From: Streptomyces triculaminicus
Lineage (GTDB): Bacteria > Actinomycetota > Actinomycetes > Streptomycetales > Streptomycetaceae
NCBI RefSeq assembly: GCF_017349075.1
Contig: NZ_JAFMOF010000002.1
Coordinates: 744,001-808,000, forward strand
Length of the DNA stretch: 64,000 nt
Direction of reading: 5' to 3'
Shown in pieces: positions 52,970-60,580 of the stretch. The notes under the pieces were generated by a model. That model ran no database searches, was not told the origin of the DNA, and was given only the letters and a program-made list of their open reading frames with translations. Positions within the stretch are counted from its first letter, which is position 1. Each line of letters starts with the position of its first letter. Position numbers and translations under genes: made by a program.

Positions 52970-53947
52970 TCAGCGGGTGATCAGGCCGAAGACCACGATG
53001 AACAGGAGATAGCAGAGCGCCACGACCAGGGCGCCGGCCGCGTGGACGCGGAAGCCGCGCGCACGGCCGGGCACGAGCCAGAACGCGAGAGCCTTGTTCA
53101 CCAGAGGCATCAGCAGCCAGGTCAGTGTGCTGACGCTCAGCACGTTGCCGATGAACAGGCCCACGTAACCCGGGACGCCGAACTCGTCCAGCTCGTAACC
53201 CACGGTCAGATTCAGCACCATGACGGTGGGATAGAGCGCCAGGACCACGGACATGGCCTGCTTCCAGTTCGGCGGAGCGGCGTCCTCTGCGCCCTTGCCG
53301 AAGCGGAACCAGCCGCTGAACGCGGAGCCGACTTTGCGTACGTCGTAGGAGGCGAAGTAGGTGCGCCCCTCCTCGAGCAGCTTGCTGCGGGCATCGGACC
53401 CGAGCCAGTCCTCGAGGTGCTCGCGGGAGTCGAACCGGAAGACGACGACCCAGCGGTCCTCCACCCCCTCGACCGGTCTGAACAACTCGGACCCCATGAA
53501 TCCGGGAGCCTTCTCCTGCACTCTGAGGGTCTTCTCCTGCCAGCGCAGAAAGCCCTCTTCGCGTCCGGGCTTCACGTCGTGGGAGATGACGGCGGTGACG
53601 GTTTCGGGGGCCTGTTCGGCCAAGGAGCCGCCACGGAGCACCTCTTGCGTCGGAGCCTCTTCGATGAATCCCCGGCCTTCGGCGAGCAGTTCCCGCCGGC
53701 GGTCCGATTCCAGCCAGGCGGTCAGGTAGCCGATCCCGGAAAACCGGAAGACCGTCACCCATTCGTTCTCGGAGCCGGCGCCGGGCGGATACACCTCGGA
53801 GCCCTCGAACCCTTCGAATTCGCGGGCCGCGTCGTTCGTCCGGTTCTGCCAGCGCTGATACTCGTCGACGTGGCCCGGTCGCACTTTCTGCGAGGTCACA
53901 ACGGTGGCGATTTCGGCCGCGGAGTCACGGCTTGCACGTGGACTCAC
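52970..53947 (-). CDS. Double antibiotic-biosynthesis-monooxygenase (ABM) domain membrane protein
   Basis: A 325-residue protein with two ABM (ferredoxin-like alpha/beta barrel) domains at about residues 12-95 and 114-200, seen from repeated patterns such as PGHVDEYQRWQNRTN and PGREEGFLRWQEKT, followed by three membrane helices (about 230-325). ABM domains are usually cofactor-free oxygenases or heme-related enzymes; the fusion to a membrane anchor is known in actinobacteria but its role is unclear. GTG 53947 is the start. It precedes the BBE-type oxidoreductase gene and is divergent from a deaminase gene, separated by an AT-rich promoter. Confidence 0.78.
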   Translation of the reverse strand: MSPRASRDSAAEIATVVTSQKVRPGHVDEYQRWQNRTNDAAREFEGFEGSEVYPPGAGSENEWVTVFRFSGIGYLTAWLESDRRRELLAEGRGFIEEAPTQEVLRGGSLAEQAPETVTAVISHDVKPGREEGFLRWQEKTLRVQEKAPGFMGSELFRPVEGVEDRWVVVFRFDSREHLEDWLGSDARSKLLEEGRTYFASYDVRKVGSAFSGWFRFGKGAEDAAPPNWKQAMSVVLALYPTVMVLNLTVGYELDEFGVPGYVGLFIGNVLSVSTLTWLLMPLVNKALAFWLVPGRARGFRVHAAGALVVALCYLLFIVVFGLITR

Positions 53948-54054
53948 GTGGAGTAGCCTAGTTCATATAGTATTTAAACGGCAAACCGGGCACTTGATTG
54001 CCTGCTCCGTGGGTCCCTCCGCAGCGGGAATCGACGCCGATGGGAGACTCCGTG
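53948..54054. promoter_or_regulatory. AT-rich divergent promoter
   Basis: The 107 bases between the ABM gene and the deaminase gene contain TTCATATAGTATTTAAAC near 53963, far richer in A+T than the surroundings. It is the likely shared promoter or operator for the two divergent units. Confidence 0.5.
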
Positions 54055-54621
54055 ATGGAACACAAAGAACTCATGACCGAGGCGGTACGCCTTGCCACCG
54101 AGTCCGTGGAGAACGGCTGGGGCGGCCCCTTCGGCGCAGTGATCGCCCGTGACGGAAAGATCATCGCGCGTGGCCAGAACCGGGTCCTCCTGACCGGCGA
54201 CCCCACGGCCCATGCCGAGGTCGAGACCATCCGCAAGGCCGTGCAGTGCCTCAACCCCGAGGCGCCGTCGATCGCCGAGGAGCATCAGAACGAGAGCACC
54301 CTGGAATACGTCACCCGTCCCGAAGGCTCACCGGATCCCGTGCCCGAGCGAGCACGCATGCTCCAGGGCTGCTCCATCTACATCAGCGGCGCTCCGTGCC
54401 CGATGTGCATGAGCGCCATCTACTGGTCCCGGATCGATGCCGTCTACTTCAGCTGCGCCCTGGAGGACACCCGGCGCATCGGTTTCGACGATTCGTTCCA
54501 GTATGAGGACTTCGGGAAGCCGCTCGACGAGCGCAGGATCAAGATCGAGCAGCTGCATCCCGAAATCGGAGCCCACGCCTACGACGCGTGGACGAACAAG
54601 CCGAACCGGCACCCGTACTGA
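54055..54621 (+). CDS. Guanine deaminase-like nucleoside deaminase
   Basis: A 188-residue zinc-dependent deaminase of the cytidine deaminase fold, very similar in pattern to the B. subtilis guanine deaminase GuaD (GGPFGAVIARDGKIIARGQN, FDDSFQYEDFGKP). The zinc ligands are H53, C115 and C118, with the catalytic E55 in HAE. An extra stretch of about 35 residues (about 66-100) lies between the HAE and PCPMC motifs, absent from GuaD. ATG 54055 follows GGGAGA; ATG 54040 in frame is alternative. It converts guanine to xanthine or a similar reaction, but this is family inference. Confidence 0.85.
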   Translation: MEHKELMTEAVRLATESVENGWGGPFGAVIARDGKIIARGQNRVLLTGDPTAHAEVETIRKAVQCLNPEAPSIAEEHQNESTLEYVTRPEGSPDPVPERARMLQGCSIYISGAPCPMCMSAIYWSRIDAVYFSCALEDTRRIGFDDSFQYEDFGKPLDERRIKIEQLHPEIGAHAYDAWTNKPNRHPY

Positions 54622-54878
54622 GCGTGTCGGTGCTTGGTGCCGGATTCCATCGGCCGGCGCGAGCACCGCACGAGTGAGAATCGCGGTCATGCCGGGTTCC
54701 GTTCTGAGGGGTGGAGGCTTCCGAGAGGCCCGAGCGCCGGTGGACGGCCCGTACGATGCCGGAGAAGTCCTGTCCCGCCGCGTCGCCGTTGATGAACTCC
54801 GCGTACATCTGCGCAGCCCGGTACCGGCCCGGGCACCGGACCACAGAGGTCGCGCAGATCGCGCAGGAGGAGATCACG

Positions 54879-55406
54879 ATGACGGTGGGGCCCGATGAGG
54901 GCGACGCGCGACCGGAGCTGGTCGTGCTGGTGGGCCTTCAGGCGTCGGGGAAGTCGACGTTCTACGCCCACCGATTCTCCGGCACCCACGCGCTGGTCAG
55001 CAAGGATCTCTTCCGCCGGGCCCGGCACAGACAGCGCCGTCAGATGCGCCTGGTCGAGGAGGCCCTGACGGAGGGCGTGCCGGTGGTGGTCGACAACACC
55101 AACCCCTCACCGCACGAATGGGCGCCCCTCGTCGCGGCCGGCCGCGCGTACGACGCCCGCGTCGTCGCCTACTGGTTCCCGCCCGACGTCAAGGACGCGC
55201 TGGCCCGCAACGCCGCCCGGCAAGGCCCGGAGCGCGTGCCGGACATCGGCGTGTACGCGACGCTGAAGCGGCTCCGCAGACCTCGTCGGGCGGACGGCTT
55301 CGACGCGGTGTACGAGGTCCGCTTCGATGGTCACGGAGGGTTCCTGGTGGCCCCCGCGGAGGAGCGGCCGGCTACCGGCGTGATCCCCCGCGGGCCGGGG
55401 GCGTGA
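54879..55406 (+). CDS. P-loop kinase-like ATPase
   Basis: A 175-residue cytosolic protein with Walker A GLQASGKST near residue 19 and a kinase-like layout: DNTNPSPHEW in the middle and a C-terminal arginine-rich lid. It resembles the polynucleotide-kinase-like AAA group found in bacteria, whose substrate may be an RNA or DNA 5' end. ATG 54879 follows CAGGAGGAG. It is convergent with a thioredoxin-like gene, with the stops only a few bases apart. Function is not established. Confidence 0.75.
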   Translation: MTVGPDEGDARPELVVLVGLQASGKSTFYAHRFSGTHALVSKDLFRRARHRQRRQMRLVEEALTEGVPVVVDNTNPSPHEWAPLVAAGRAYDARVVAYWFPPDVKDALARNAARQGPERVPDIGVYATLKRLRRPRRADGFDAVYEVRFDGHGGFLVAPAEERPATGVIPRGPGA

Positions 55407-55412
55407 CGCGGG

Positions 55413-55760
55413 TCATGGCCCGTGCCCGGATCCGACGGCGCTCGCCCAGCCGACCAGCTCGCGCAACGCGTCCGGGGCTGGAGCGACCACCTCGGAGAGC
55501 CTGGTGCCGTTGTGGAACACCATGAAGACGGGAACGGGGCCGACGCCCGCCTTCTGGGCGACGTCGGCCGCTTCGTCGAGGTCCACCCTGAAGAAGCCGA
55601 CCGTGTCGGCGAACTCGGGCAGCTCCGAGAGCCTCTCGAAGACCGGAGTGATGGCCCGGCACCGAGGTGCCCAGGTCGCACAGAAGTTCACCACCACCGG
55701 TGTGTCCCTGGCGATGGCTTCCTCGTACTCCGTCAGGTTGGTCAGTGGCATGACGGCCAT
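55413..55760 (-). CDS. Thioredoxin-fold protein lacking the first active-site cysteine
   Basis: A 115-residue cytosolic thioredoxin-fold protein. At the active site the sequence is W30-A-P-R-C34 in place of WCGPC: the nucleophilic cysteine is alanine and only the second is kept, with another cysteine at 27 before it. The cis-proline loop VGPVPVF is present. It cannot act as a normal dithiol thioredoxin; a monothiol, regulatory or structural role is more likely. ATG 55760 has GGAG upstream. It is convergent with the P-loop kinase gene. Confidence 0.78.
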   Translation of the reverse strand: MAVMPLTNLTEYEEAIARDTPVVVNFCATWAPRCRAITPVFERLSELPEFADTVGFFRVDLDEAADVAQKAGVGPVPVFMVFHNGTRLSEVVAPAPDALRELVGWASAVGSGHGP

Positions 55761-56049
55761 GGATCTCCGATCCCTCGGCGAACGACCAGACTTCCGCGGA
55801 TCGCGGATTCGCGCCGCCGGCTGACCGCGGACGCACGGCCACCACCGTTCCACGAGTCCTCTCGCCACGCATGCCCACAGAGAGCACGCCTCGCCATGCG
55901 GTCACCCGTTCGAGTGCTTCCGGTACGCCGTGCCGCGGCGGCGACAGACGTGCGAAAGAGGTCCGCGCGGCGGACGAGCAGCCGCTCGTCCGCCGCGCGG
56001 AAAGGAGAGTTCCGAGTTTTCGCTCGTCCGTCCGGGGCAATTACTCCGG

Positions 56050-56223
56050 TCAGTCCTTGAGCGAGTCCTTGATCTTCTCCTTGGCTCCGCGAAGATCGCC
56101 CTTCGACTTCTCGGCCTGCCCCTCCGCGGTTTTGCTCTCATTGCCGACCGTGCGGCCCGCTTCCTTCTTGATCTTGCCCTTGACCTGCTCGGCTGAGGCC
56201 TTGGCCTTCTCGCTCGCGCTCAT
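56050..56223 (-). CDS. CsbD-like stress protein
   Basis: A 57-residue, highly charged helical protein rich in Lys, Glu and Ala (VKGKIKKEAGRTVGNES and GQAEKSKGDLRGAKEK), typical of the CsbD family linked to general stress. ATG 56223 has a strong AGGAGAAAGG site 6 bases upstream, which decides the start over longer in-frame options. It is divergent from a tiny hydrophobic protein gene, with about 155 bases between. Confidence 0.85.
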   Translation of the reverse strand: MSASEKAKASAEQVKGKIKKEAGRTVGNESKTAEGQAEKSKGDLRGAKEKIKDSLKD

Positions 56224-56378
56224 CGGGCAACCTTTCTCCTCGGTCATGGTGCGGTATCGCATCAGCTGCCCCGGCCATCGCCACGTAAACGAGAGCATTC
56301 GCGAACAACAGTCACGATGAAAAGCGCTGGTGTGCGTGCGGGAACGCGGGGAACACGTCATTTCGGAGGTTGATATCC

Positions 56379-56549
56379 ATGGTTCCCCTGCTTCTCGTCC
56401 TGCTCCTCGCCCTGCTCCTCTTCGGCGCGGGATTCGCGCTCAAGGTCCTGTGGTGGGTCGCCGTCGCCGTCCTGGTGATCTGGCTCCTCGGCTTCGTCAT
56501 GCGGTCCGCCGGCCCCGGAGGCGGCCGGGGACGCTGGTACCGATGGTGA
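56379..56549 (+). CDS. Small hydrophobic membrane protein
   Basis: A 56-residue protein: a first membrane helix (residues 2-18), a short bridge, a second helix (24-43) and a basic tail ending RGRWYRW. A GGAGG site precedes ATG 56379 by 7 bases. Such tiny hydrophobic proteins occur across Streptomyces near stress genes but have no known function. Good ribosome site, length and clean stop support a real gene. Confidence 0.75.
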   Translation: MVPLLLVLLLALLLFGAGFALKVLWWVAVAVLVIWLLGFVMRSAGPGGGRGRWYRW

Positions 56550-56638
56550 CCTGACCGCACTTCGTGACATCGAGGGCCCGGCGACGTGGTGGCGCCGGGC
56601 CCGCCTTCGTACCCCGGCCCGTCGCCCGGCGCCGAAGC

Positions 56639-56669
56639 TTGACCTGGAGCACGCTCCAAGTCCTACGGT
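56639..56669 (+). promoter_or_regulatory. MerR-type promoter with 19-bp spacer
   Basis: TTGACC (56639-56644) and TACGGT (56664-56669) are separated by 19 bp, the elongated spacer typical of MerR-activated promoters. Within the spacer TGGAGC-AC-GCTCCA (56645-56658) is a perfect dyad. It lies about 100 bases before the CMD gene. The MerR regulator is not in the window. Confidence 0.75.
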
Positions 56670-56769
56670 CTTCTCATGGCCGGCGGAAACGCCCTCCCGC
56701 ACAGGGAGCTACGAGCGGGGCCGACCTGATCGAACAGCTGCTGCCAGGGCAGCGAGGAACGGAGCAGAC

Positions 56770-57192
56770 ATGACCGCGAACGCCACCACCGCCGAGATCC
56801 GCCAGGCGCGCTTCGACCACGGCATGGACGTACTGACCCGCATCGACGGGGAGAGCGGGCAGAAGGTCATCGACTCCCTGGCCGACATCTCCCCGGAGCT
56901 CGGGCACCAGGTCGTCGCCTGGGCCTTCGGCGACATCTACGACCGTCCCGGCCTGGCCCCCCGTGACCGTCAGCTGGTCACCCTCGGCATGCTCACCGCC
57001 CTGGGCGGCTGCGAACCGCAGCTGGACGTCCACATCAACGCCGCCCTCAACGTCGGTCTCACCCCGGAGGAGATCACCGAAGCTCTCCTGCACTCCGCCG
57101 TCTACTGCGGCATGCCCCGCGCCCTCAACGCGACCTTCGTCGCCAAGAAGGTATTCGGCGAGCGCGGCCTCCTCCCCGTCACCTCGCGGTAA
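56770..57192 (+). CDS. Carboxymuconolactone decarboxylase (CMD) family protein
   Basis: A 140-residue CMD/AhpD-like protein. The C-terminal segment with HSAVYCGMPRALNA carries the single conserved cysteine of the PcaC group; there is no CxxC as in AhpD, so it is closer to PcaC-like decarboxylases. No other protocatechuate genes are present. ATG 56770 follows GGAG. The MerR-type promoter upstream suggests induction by a stress signal such as an electrophile. A small GC hairpin follows the stop (arms 57199-57204 and 57210-57215). Confidence 0.85.
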   Translation: MTANATTAEIRQARFDHGMDVLTRIDGESGQKVIDSLADISPELGHQVVAWAFGDIYDRPGLAPRDRQLVTLGMLTALGGCEPQLDVHINAALNVGLTPEEITEALLHSAVYCGMPRALNATFVAKKVFGERGLLPVTSR

Positions 57193-57213
57193 CGCCGACC
57201 GGCCCCCCCGGCC

Positions 57214-57291
57214 GGCCAGGAACTCCTCGGCCTGCCACGGCTCGAGCGGGCGCAGCTCGGATCCGTCGTCGCCCGGCGATATCGCGTACAT
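57214..57291 (-). pseudogene. N-terminal fragment of a GNAT acetyltransferase gene
   Basis: Reading from ATG 57291 gives MYAISPGDDGSELRPLEPWQ followed by AEEFLA, the characteristic opening of the RimJ/RimL-type serine N-acetyltransferases of Streptomyces. Similarity stops abruptly at about 57214, near the end of the CMD gene. A GGAAGG ribosome site precedes the ATG, so this was a real gene start. The rest of the gene is gone. Recognition is from memory of the family. Confidence 0.6.
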
Positions 57292-57908
57292 CGTCACCTT
57301 CCACGGTTGGGACCAGCGCACACGGCACAAAACGATCTCCTCACGGAGGCGTCAGGGCGCCGCGGGAGTTGGGGCACGCGGGGTATACGGTCTGTCGCGC
57401 GTCGGCGAAGAGGGACGCGCACCGCTTGGGGGTGCCTCTGCGCAGGTGATGCGGGTGCCGGAGCTTTGCTCCAGGCGTTTGTCTACGCGAATGCGATTTG
57501 CTATTTTTTGCATCTGCCCGTGCGCGCGCAAGCGGAACTGATATTTCGCCACAGGGGCCCTTCACTCACACGGGTGTACTTTTATGGCCCCTTCGCACTG
57601 TAGTTGATGGTTGATGCAGTCGAGGCCCACTCGACGGCTTCCGTGAATGATCGAACTTGATCGAGGTTGGGCAATCTGGTTTCGCCTATGGGGCGTTGGC
57701 GGTGGCCTCTGGGGCGGGATGGCGAAATCTTTTGATGTGATGGCGTCAACTCCCTTGACCCGGGCCCTGAGGCGTGCTCATTGGCTTGCATGGCTGCCAC
57801 CGTTTGCATGGCGAGAACGATCTTCTCGTCCTTCTGTAAAGGTCGTGAACGCGAGGGCGCAGGTTGTATCGTCGGGATTACGGCCGTCATGAAACCTGTC
57901 GTCACATG

Positions 57909-57940
57909 AAACGACCCTGGGCTGCAACCCAGGGTCGTTT
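57909..57940 (+). terminator. Strong hairpin with T-rich tail
   Basis: Arms 57909-57921 and 57928-57940 are perfect 13-bp complements with a 6-base loop, ending in TTT. It lies 30 bases before a small membrane protein gene and may end a transcript from upstream or act as an attenuator. Confidence 0.7.
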
Positions 57941-57971
57941 CTCGATGGCCGTTTCCCGAGGAAGGAAAGCA

Positions 57972-58235
57972 ATGGCCATGCGAAATGACCGCGGACGTCG
58001 TACCACGTCCCCGGTCCTACCTCAGTCAAGCATGCCTCGCCCCGGTAGCGTGAAAACGCCCCCGTGGGCATGGGAGTTCAATCTGCCCGCGGACTTCGCC
58101 CTGATGCTGGTGGTTCTCGGCCTCTGGGCGGTCACCGGCGGACCCCTGCCGGAATGGTTACCGCAGGTGCTGGGCGGGGCGCACACGGGGGCGTCCGGTT
58201 CTGCCGTACCGCTGGTGAGCATCCGCCGCGGCTGA
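57972..58235 (+). CDS. Small single-pass membrane protein
   Basis: An 87-residue protein with a polar, Arg/Ser/Pro-rich N-terminus, one membrane helix at about residues 38-55 (PADFALMLVVLGLWAVTGG) and a Gly/Ala-rich end. No family is recognised. ATG 57972 follows AGGAAGGAAAG, a good ribosome site. A strong hairpin just upstream may regulate it. Confidence 0.55.
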   Translation: MAMRNDRGRRTTSPVLPQSSMPRPGSVKTPPWAWEFNLPADFALMLVVLGLWAVTGGPLPEWLPQVLGGAHTGASGSAVPLVSIRRG

Positions 58236-58310
58236 CATGACCCGGGTGGGCGGTCGGCCGTCAGGCGTCCGCCCACCCACCGTGAGCGAGGACTGGTGGG
58301 GGAGGTGCGG

Positions 58311-59363
58311 ATGGGGGCGTCGCAGGGACAGGGGCAGGGGCCGGAGCAGCGGACGTGCGGGGCGTGCGGCAAGGAGGTCGGCCGTCGGGCCGGTGCCGGC
58401 AGGCCGAGGGACTACTGCGACGTGACGTGCAGGCGGCGTGCCGAGCGCGACCGGGCTCGCGGCCGGCACCGGCCCCCGGCCGTGGACATGCTGCCCTCCG
58501 GGGCCTCAACGGCCCGCGAACTGCGCGACCTTGCATGGCGACTGGAGGCGGCGGAGGACTCCTTCGCCTCTCTGAGCACTCGCCTGATCCTGGCGGAACA
58601 GATCGTGGAGCTCGCCCGCTCCTACGCGGGTGCCGCAGTGCACGAGGCGCGACTCGAGGGCATGTCGTGGCGGGACATCGGCGCGGCCGGCGGCGTCAGC
58701 GAGGCGTCCGCACGGGCCCGTTGGAGCGAGATCCGACTCCTCCGCCTCGCGGCCGGGGTCGAGAAGGGGACTGCCAGCGAGGCGGCGGTCCTCCGCGAGC
58801 AGGAACAAGAAGAGGAAGAAGGGGAGTATGCGGTGCGCCCGCGTGCTCTCGGGCAGGCGTTGTCCGTGCTGCGGGAGCGCTCGGGGGTCGGCGTGCGGGA
58901 GGCCGCACGGCAGGCCGATCTCGCTCCGGCCGAGGTGCGCCGGATCCTCAGCGGGGACCACGTGCCCGTGTGGTCGATCGCGCACACGCTGACCACCATC
59001 TTCGGGGGCCGGCCCCAGGAGGCGCGCATCCTCTGGGAGGCCGCGCAGGGCATGCGGCGGGCCTCGAGGCTGTCCCCCGCGGACGCCGGCCGGAATCTCC
59101 GCCACGCGCTGCGGGGCCTGCACCTGGCGGCCGGCTGCCCCTCGTTCCCGGAGATCGCTCGCTCGACGGGGTTGTGCGCCGCGACCGCCGCCGGTGTCCT
59201 CACCGGCCGGGACCTGCCCGACTGGCCCACGACAGCCGCCTTGGCGGTGGGCCTGGGCGCCGGGCCCGAGCTCGTCCGGGGCCTGTGGGAGGATCTGGAT
59301 TACGCCTGCATCGCCGCCGCCCGGTCCGCCGGAACGGCGGATGCCACCGCCGGTCTCCTCTAG
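58311..59363 (+). CDS. HTH protein with zinc-finger-like N-terminus
   Basis: A 350-residue cytosolic protein. Residues 10-50 carry paired cysteines (CGACGKEV and YCDVTCRRR) suggesting a small zinc finger. A sigma-region-4-like HTH follows (GMSWRDIGAAGGVSEASARARW), then an acidic stretch (EQEQEEEEGEY), and two more XRE-like HTH units in the C-terminal half. It is likely a DNA-binding regulator. ATG 58311 follows GGGGGAGG. It precedes a DUF574 methyltransferase gene. A streptomycete-specific family; partner unknown. Confidence 0.65.
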   Translation: MGASQGQGQGPEQRTCGACGKEVGRRAGAGRPRDYCDVTCRRRAERDRARGRHRPPAVDMLPSGASTARELRDLAWRLEAAEDSFASLSTRLILAEQIVELARSYAGAAVHEARLEGMSWRDIGAAGGVSEASARARWSEIRLLRLAAGVEKGTASEAAVLREQEQEEEEGEYAVRPRALGQALSVLRERSGVGVREAARQADLAPAEVRRILSGDHVPVWSIAHTLTTIFGGRPQEARILWEAAQGMRRASRLSPADAGRNLRHALRGLHLAAGCPSFPEIARSTGLCAATAAGVLTGRDLPDWPTTAALAVGLGAGPELVRGLWEDLDYACIAAARSAGTADATAGLL

Positions 59364-59682
59364 GCGGGAACAAGCCACGTCATACGCCCGGCCGACGCCG
59401 GCCGGGACCGCCATGAACAGTGTCGTGCCCGCCCCATGCCCCGAGCCGGCGGTCGGTACGACCCGGCCGATCGCCCGGCGCCCCACCCCACATCGCTGAC
59501 CTGCGGATTCATATCCGGCCCCGTCGGCCGCCACCCCCGTCCGGTATTTCTCCGCGCGTGGTCCGAAATCCACCCGGTGGGCCGTGAAGCCCTCTAACGG
59601 GGGACTACCCCCGGCAATGGGCCCTCTCTAGCATGAGCACTTCGATCGAAGCGGGACCGATCACGGTCGAAGGGGGACGGGG
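59364..59682. other. Gene-free stretch before the DUF574 gene
   Basis: These 319 bases show no coding signal. Near the end are the palindrome TTCGATCGAA (59641-59650) and a small hairpin (GGGG...CCCC near 59601), probably part of the DUF574 promoter region. Confidence 0.5.
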
Positions 59683-60516
59683 ATGGTCCGCAGAGAGAAA
59701 TACGAAGCTCCCGTTGTGGATGTGCACACACCGAGCGTCGCGCGTATGTACGACTGGTTATTGGGGGGAGTCGACAACTATCTTTCCGACCGGCAGGCGT
59801 GTGCCCAGCTCCTGGAGTTCGCGCCCAGCTCACAATCACTGGCCCGGCACAACCGGGCCTTTTTGCGTCGTATCGTCAGGGTGCTGGTCGAGCAATACGG
59901 TGTCGAGCAGTTCATCGATCACGGGTCGGGGCTGCCGACCCAGGACAATGTGCACCAGGTCGCCCAGCGCATCAACAAGGACTGTCGCGTGGTGTACGTC
60001 GACAACGACCCGATGGTCCTCGCGCACGGCCGCACGGCGCTGGAGGAGAATTCCAACACCGCCGTGATCCAGGCCGACATGCGGGACACCGGGCGCATCT
60101 TCGGCCATGCGGAGACGCGACGGCTCGTCCGGCCCGGTCGTCGCACCGCGGCACTGTTCGTCTCGGTCCTGCACTGCATCCCGGACACCGACGACGACCG
60201 CGACCCCGCTGCTCTCGTCCGCCGGGTGGCGGACGAACTCCGGGCCCTGGGGCCGGGGAACCTCGTGGTCATCTGTCAGCTCGTCAGCGACGACCCGGCC
60301 GTACGGGAGAACGTGACGCGGCTGATGGCGGAGAAGACGGGGGGCGCCTGGGGGCGCGTACGCGAGCGCGGCGAGGTCGAGGCGTACTTCCAGGGGCTCC
60401 AGGTCCTCGATCCGGGGCTCGTCGACGTCATCGACTGGCGCCCGGACTCCCCGCCTCCACCGGCTGAACTCCGCCCTCCGGACTGGGTGGAGTGGGGCGG
60501 CCTCGCCCGGGTCTGA
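59683..60516 (+). CDS. DUF574 SAM-dependent methyltransferase family protein
   Basis: A 277-residue protein of the DUF574 family, numerous in Streptomyces. The SAM-binding motif appears as IDHGSGLPTQDNVHQVA and VVYVDNDPMVL, and the end WVEWGGLARV is the family's usual C-terminus. Substrates are unknown; some members affect antibiotic production and development. ATG 59683 follows GAAGGGGGACGG. It is often found near XRE/DUF397 regulators, as here. Confidence 0.85.
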   Translation: MVRREKYEAPVVDVHTPSVARMYDWLLGGVDNYLSDRQACAQLLEFAPSSQSLARHNRAFLRRIVRVLVEQYGVEQFIDHGSGLPTQDNVHQVAQRINKDCRVVYVDNDPMVLAHGRTALEENSNTAVIQADMRDTGRIFGHAETRRLVRPGRRTAALFVSVLHCIPDTDDDRDPAALVRRVADELRALGPGNLVVICQLVSDDPAVRENVTRLMAEKTGGAWGRVRERGEVEAYFQGLQVLDPGLVDVIDWRPDSPPPPAELRPPDWVEWGGLARV

Positions 60517-60580
60517 ACCGCGCGGAGCCTGGTGGGAGCCGGGTGGACGCGCGCACCGGGCGGACGCGCACCCGGCGGCG

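Larger units (their letters stand above)
57193..57971. other. 779-base intergenic stretch with gene remnants
   Basis: Apart from the acetyltransferase fragment and the hairpin listed separately, I see no convincing gene. A minus-strand open frame from 57905 to 57582 has a possible start near 57815 but no recognisable sequence. Composition is lower in G+C than usual in parts, so this may be acquired or decayed DNA. Confidence 0.5.

Noticed and set aside
57582..57905. 107-codon minus-strand frame
   Set aside because: No recognisable domain; a GAAGGA-like site precedes an internal ATG, so a small gene cannot be fully excluded, but support is too weak to list.
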